Shown here: positions 63,876 to 64,000 of the stretch, in pieces | Numbering within the stretch: the first letter of the stretch is position 1 | Layout: each line of letters opens with the position of its first letter | Origin: Phytoactinopolyspora mesophila | Lineage (GTDB): Bacteria; Actinomycetota; Actinomycetes; Jiangellales; Jiangellaceae | Reading direction: 5' to 3' | DNA: 64,000 bases | Assembly: GCF_010122465.1 (NCBI RefSeq) | Contig: NZ_WLZY01000007.1 | Location: forward strand, 286,934-350,933 | The notes under the pieces: model-generated | What the model was told of the DNA's origin: nothing | The model's input: only the letters and a program-made list of their open reading frames with translations | The model's database searches: none | Program-made: the position numbers and the translations under genes

Positions 63876-64000
63876 AGAGGTATGAGGCAGGGCTCTCGCC
63901 CTCTGTGGTCGCCAGTCGCGGAACCCGATGACGATCAGGCGCATTTCGCGGCGCGCCTCGTCCCTGATCCGTTCCTCCAGCTCGGGGCTACCGGGTGGAA
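63873..64000 (-). CDS. 3' end of a gene cut by the window (unknown)
   Basis: The last 41 codons of a minus-strand gene, ending at the TGA at 63875-63873. The residues ELEERIRDEARREMRLI and VIGFRDWRPQRARA form an amphipathic helix followed by a short strand and a basic tail, with normal high-GC codon use. The stop is embedded in the palindrome. Too short to identify; the family would be clear from sequence beyond the window. Confidence 0.55.
   Translation of the reverse strand, partial: PPGSPELEERIRDEARREMRLIVIGFRDWRPQRARALPHTS

Overview
The window is from a high-GC actinomycete chromosome. Evidence: strong G/C third-position bias, GTG/TTG starts with GGAGG-type ribosome binding sites, an HU protein with a long Lys/Ala/Pro tail, coenzyme F420 genes (CofC guanylyltransferase and a Ddn-type F420 oxidoreductase), and the core order thiL - Lrp-type - DUF3515 / ddl - gpsA - plsC - cofC / hup - leuD - leuC - IclR that is common in Actinomycetota. 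A Jiangellales-like genus is possible, but no rRNA or other phylogenetic marker is present to prove it. No tRNA, rRNA, CRISPR array or intact insertion sequence was seen.

Region 1 (1-9.7 kb) is conserved housekeeping: thiamine, peptidoglycan, phospholipid, F420 and leucine biosynthesis, with an NdgR-like IclR regulator divergent from leuCD. Region 2 (9.7-17.1 kb) holds accessory enzymes, a MATE exporter, an F420-dependent reductase, a GAP/Sap-type membrane protein and a NarL-type two-component system. Region 3 (17.4-20.7 kb) is an L-fuconate-type sugar acid operon (enolase-family dehydratase, FAH-family enzyme, GntR regulator). It is followed by a decayed class A beta-lactamase and a hipBA module with a clear palindromic operator. 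Region 4 (23.5-27.3 kb) is a fructose PTS operon (fruR-fruK-EIIA-EIIBC). Region 5 (27.7-33.5 kb) is a LacI / ABC sugar importer / GH43 glycosidase cassette, bracketed by two related inverted-repeat elements.

Region 6 (33.6-40.8 kb) is mixed: an ECF sigma factor with a SnoaL-like tail, glutamate dehydrogenase, a WYL regulator, a HAD hydrolase, an SbcD-like phosphoesterase and a membrane Ser/Thr kinase. Region 7 (40.8-57.1 kb) is the most unusual part. It is a large carbohydrate locus with a cupin, a DUF6807 protein, a Gfo/Idh/MocA oxidoreductase, a solute-binding protein, two permeases and two LacI regulators. It also has two giant, tandemly duplicated, secreted right-handed beta-helix proteins ending in FIMAH-like domains. 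The importer operon and the beta-helix operon each carry the same 16-bp LacI-type palindrome just upstream, so I propose one regulon that cuts an extracellular polysaccharide and imports the product. Neither ABC importer has its own ATPase.

Region 8 (57.2-64.0 kb) has a Phd/PIN toxin-antitoxin pair, a MerR regulator, an uncharacterised polytopic membrane protein facing three single-pass proteins of unknown function, and small stress-type genes (GYD, SRPBCC, HAAS-like, PadR). Across the window, long inverted repeats that begin and end in TGATCA sit between genes, and in places supply the stop codons of the flanking genes.
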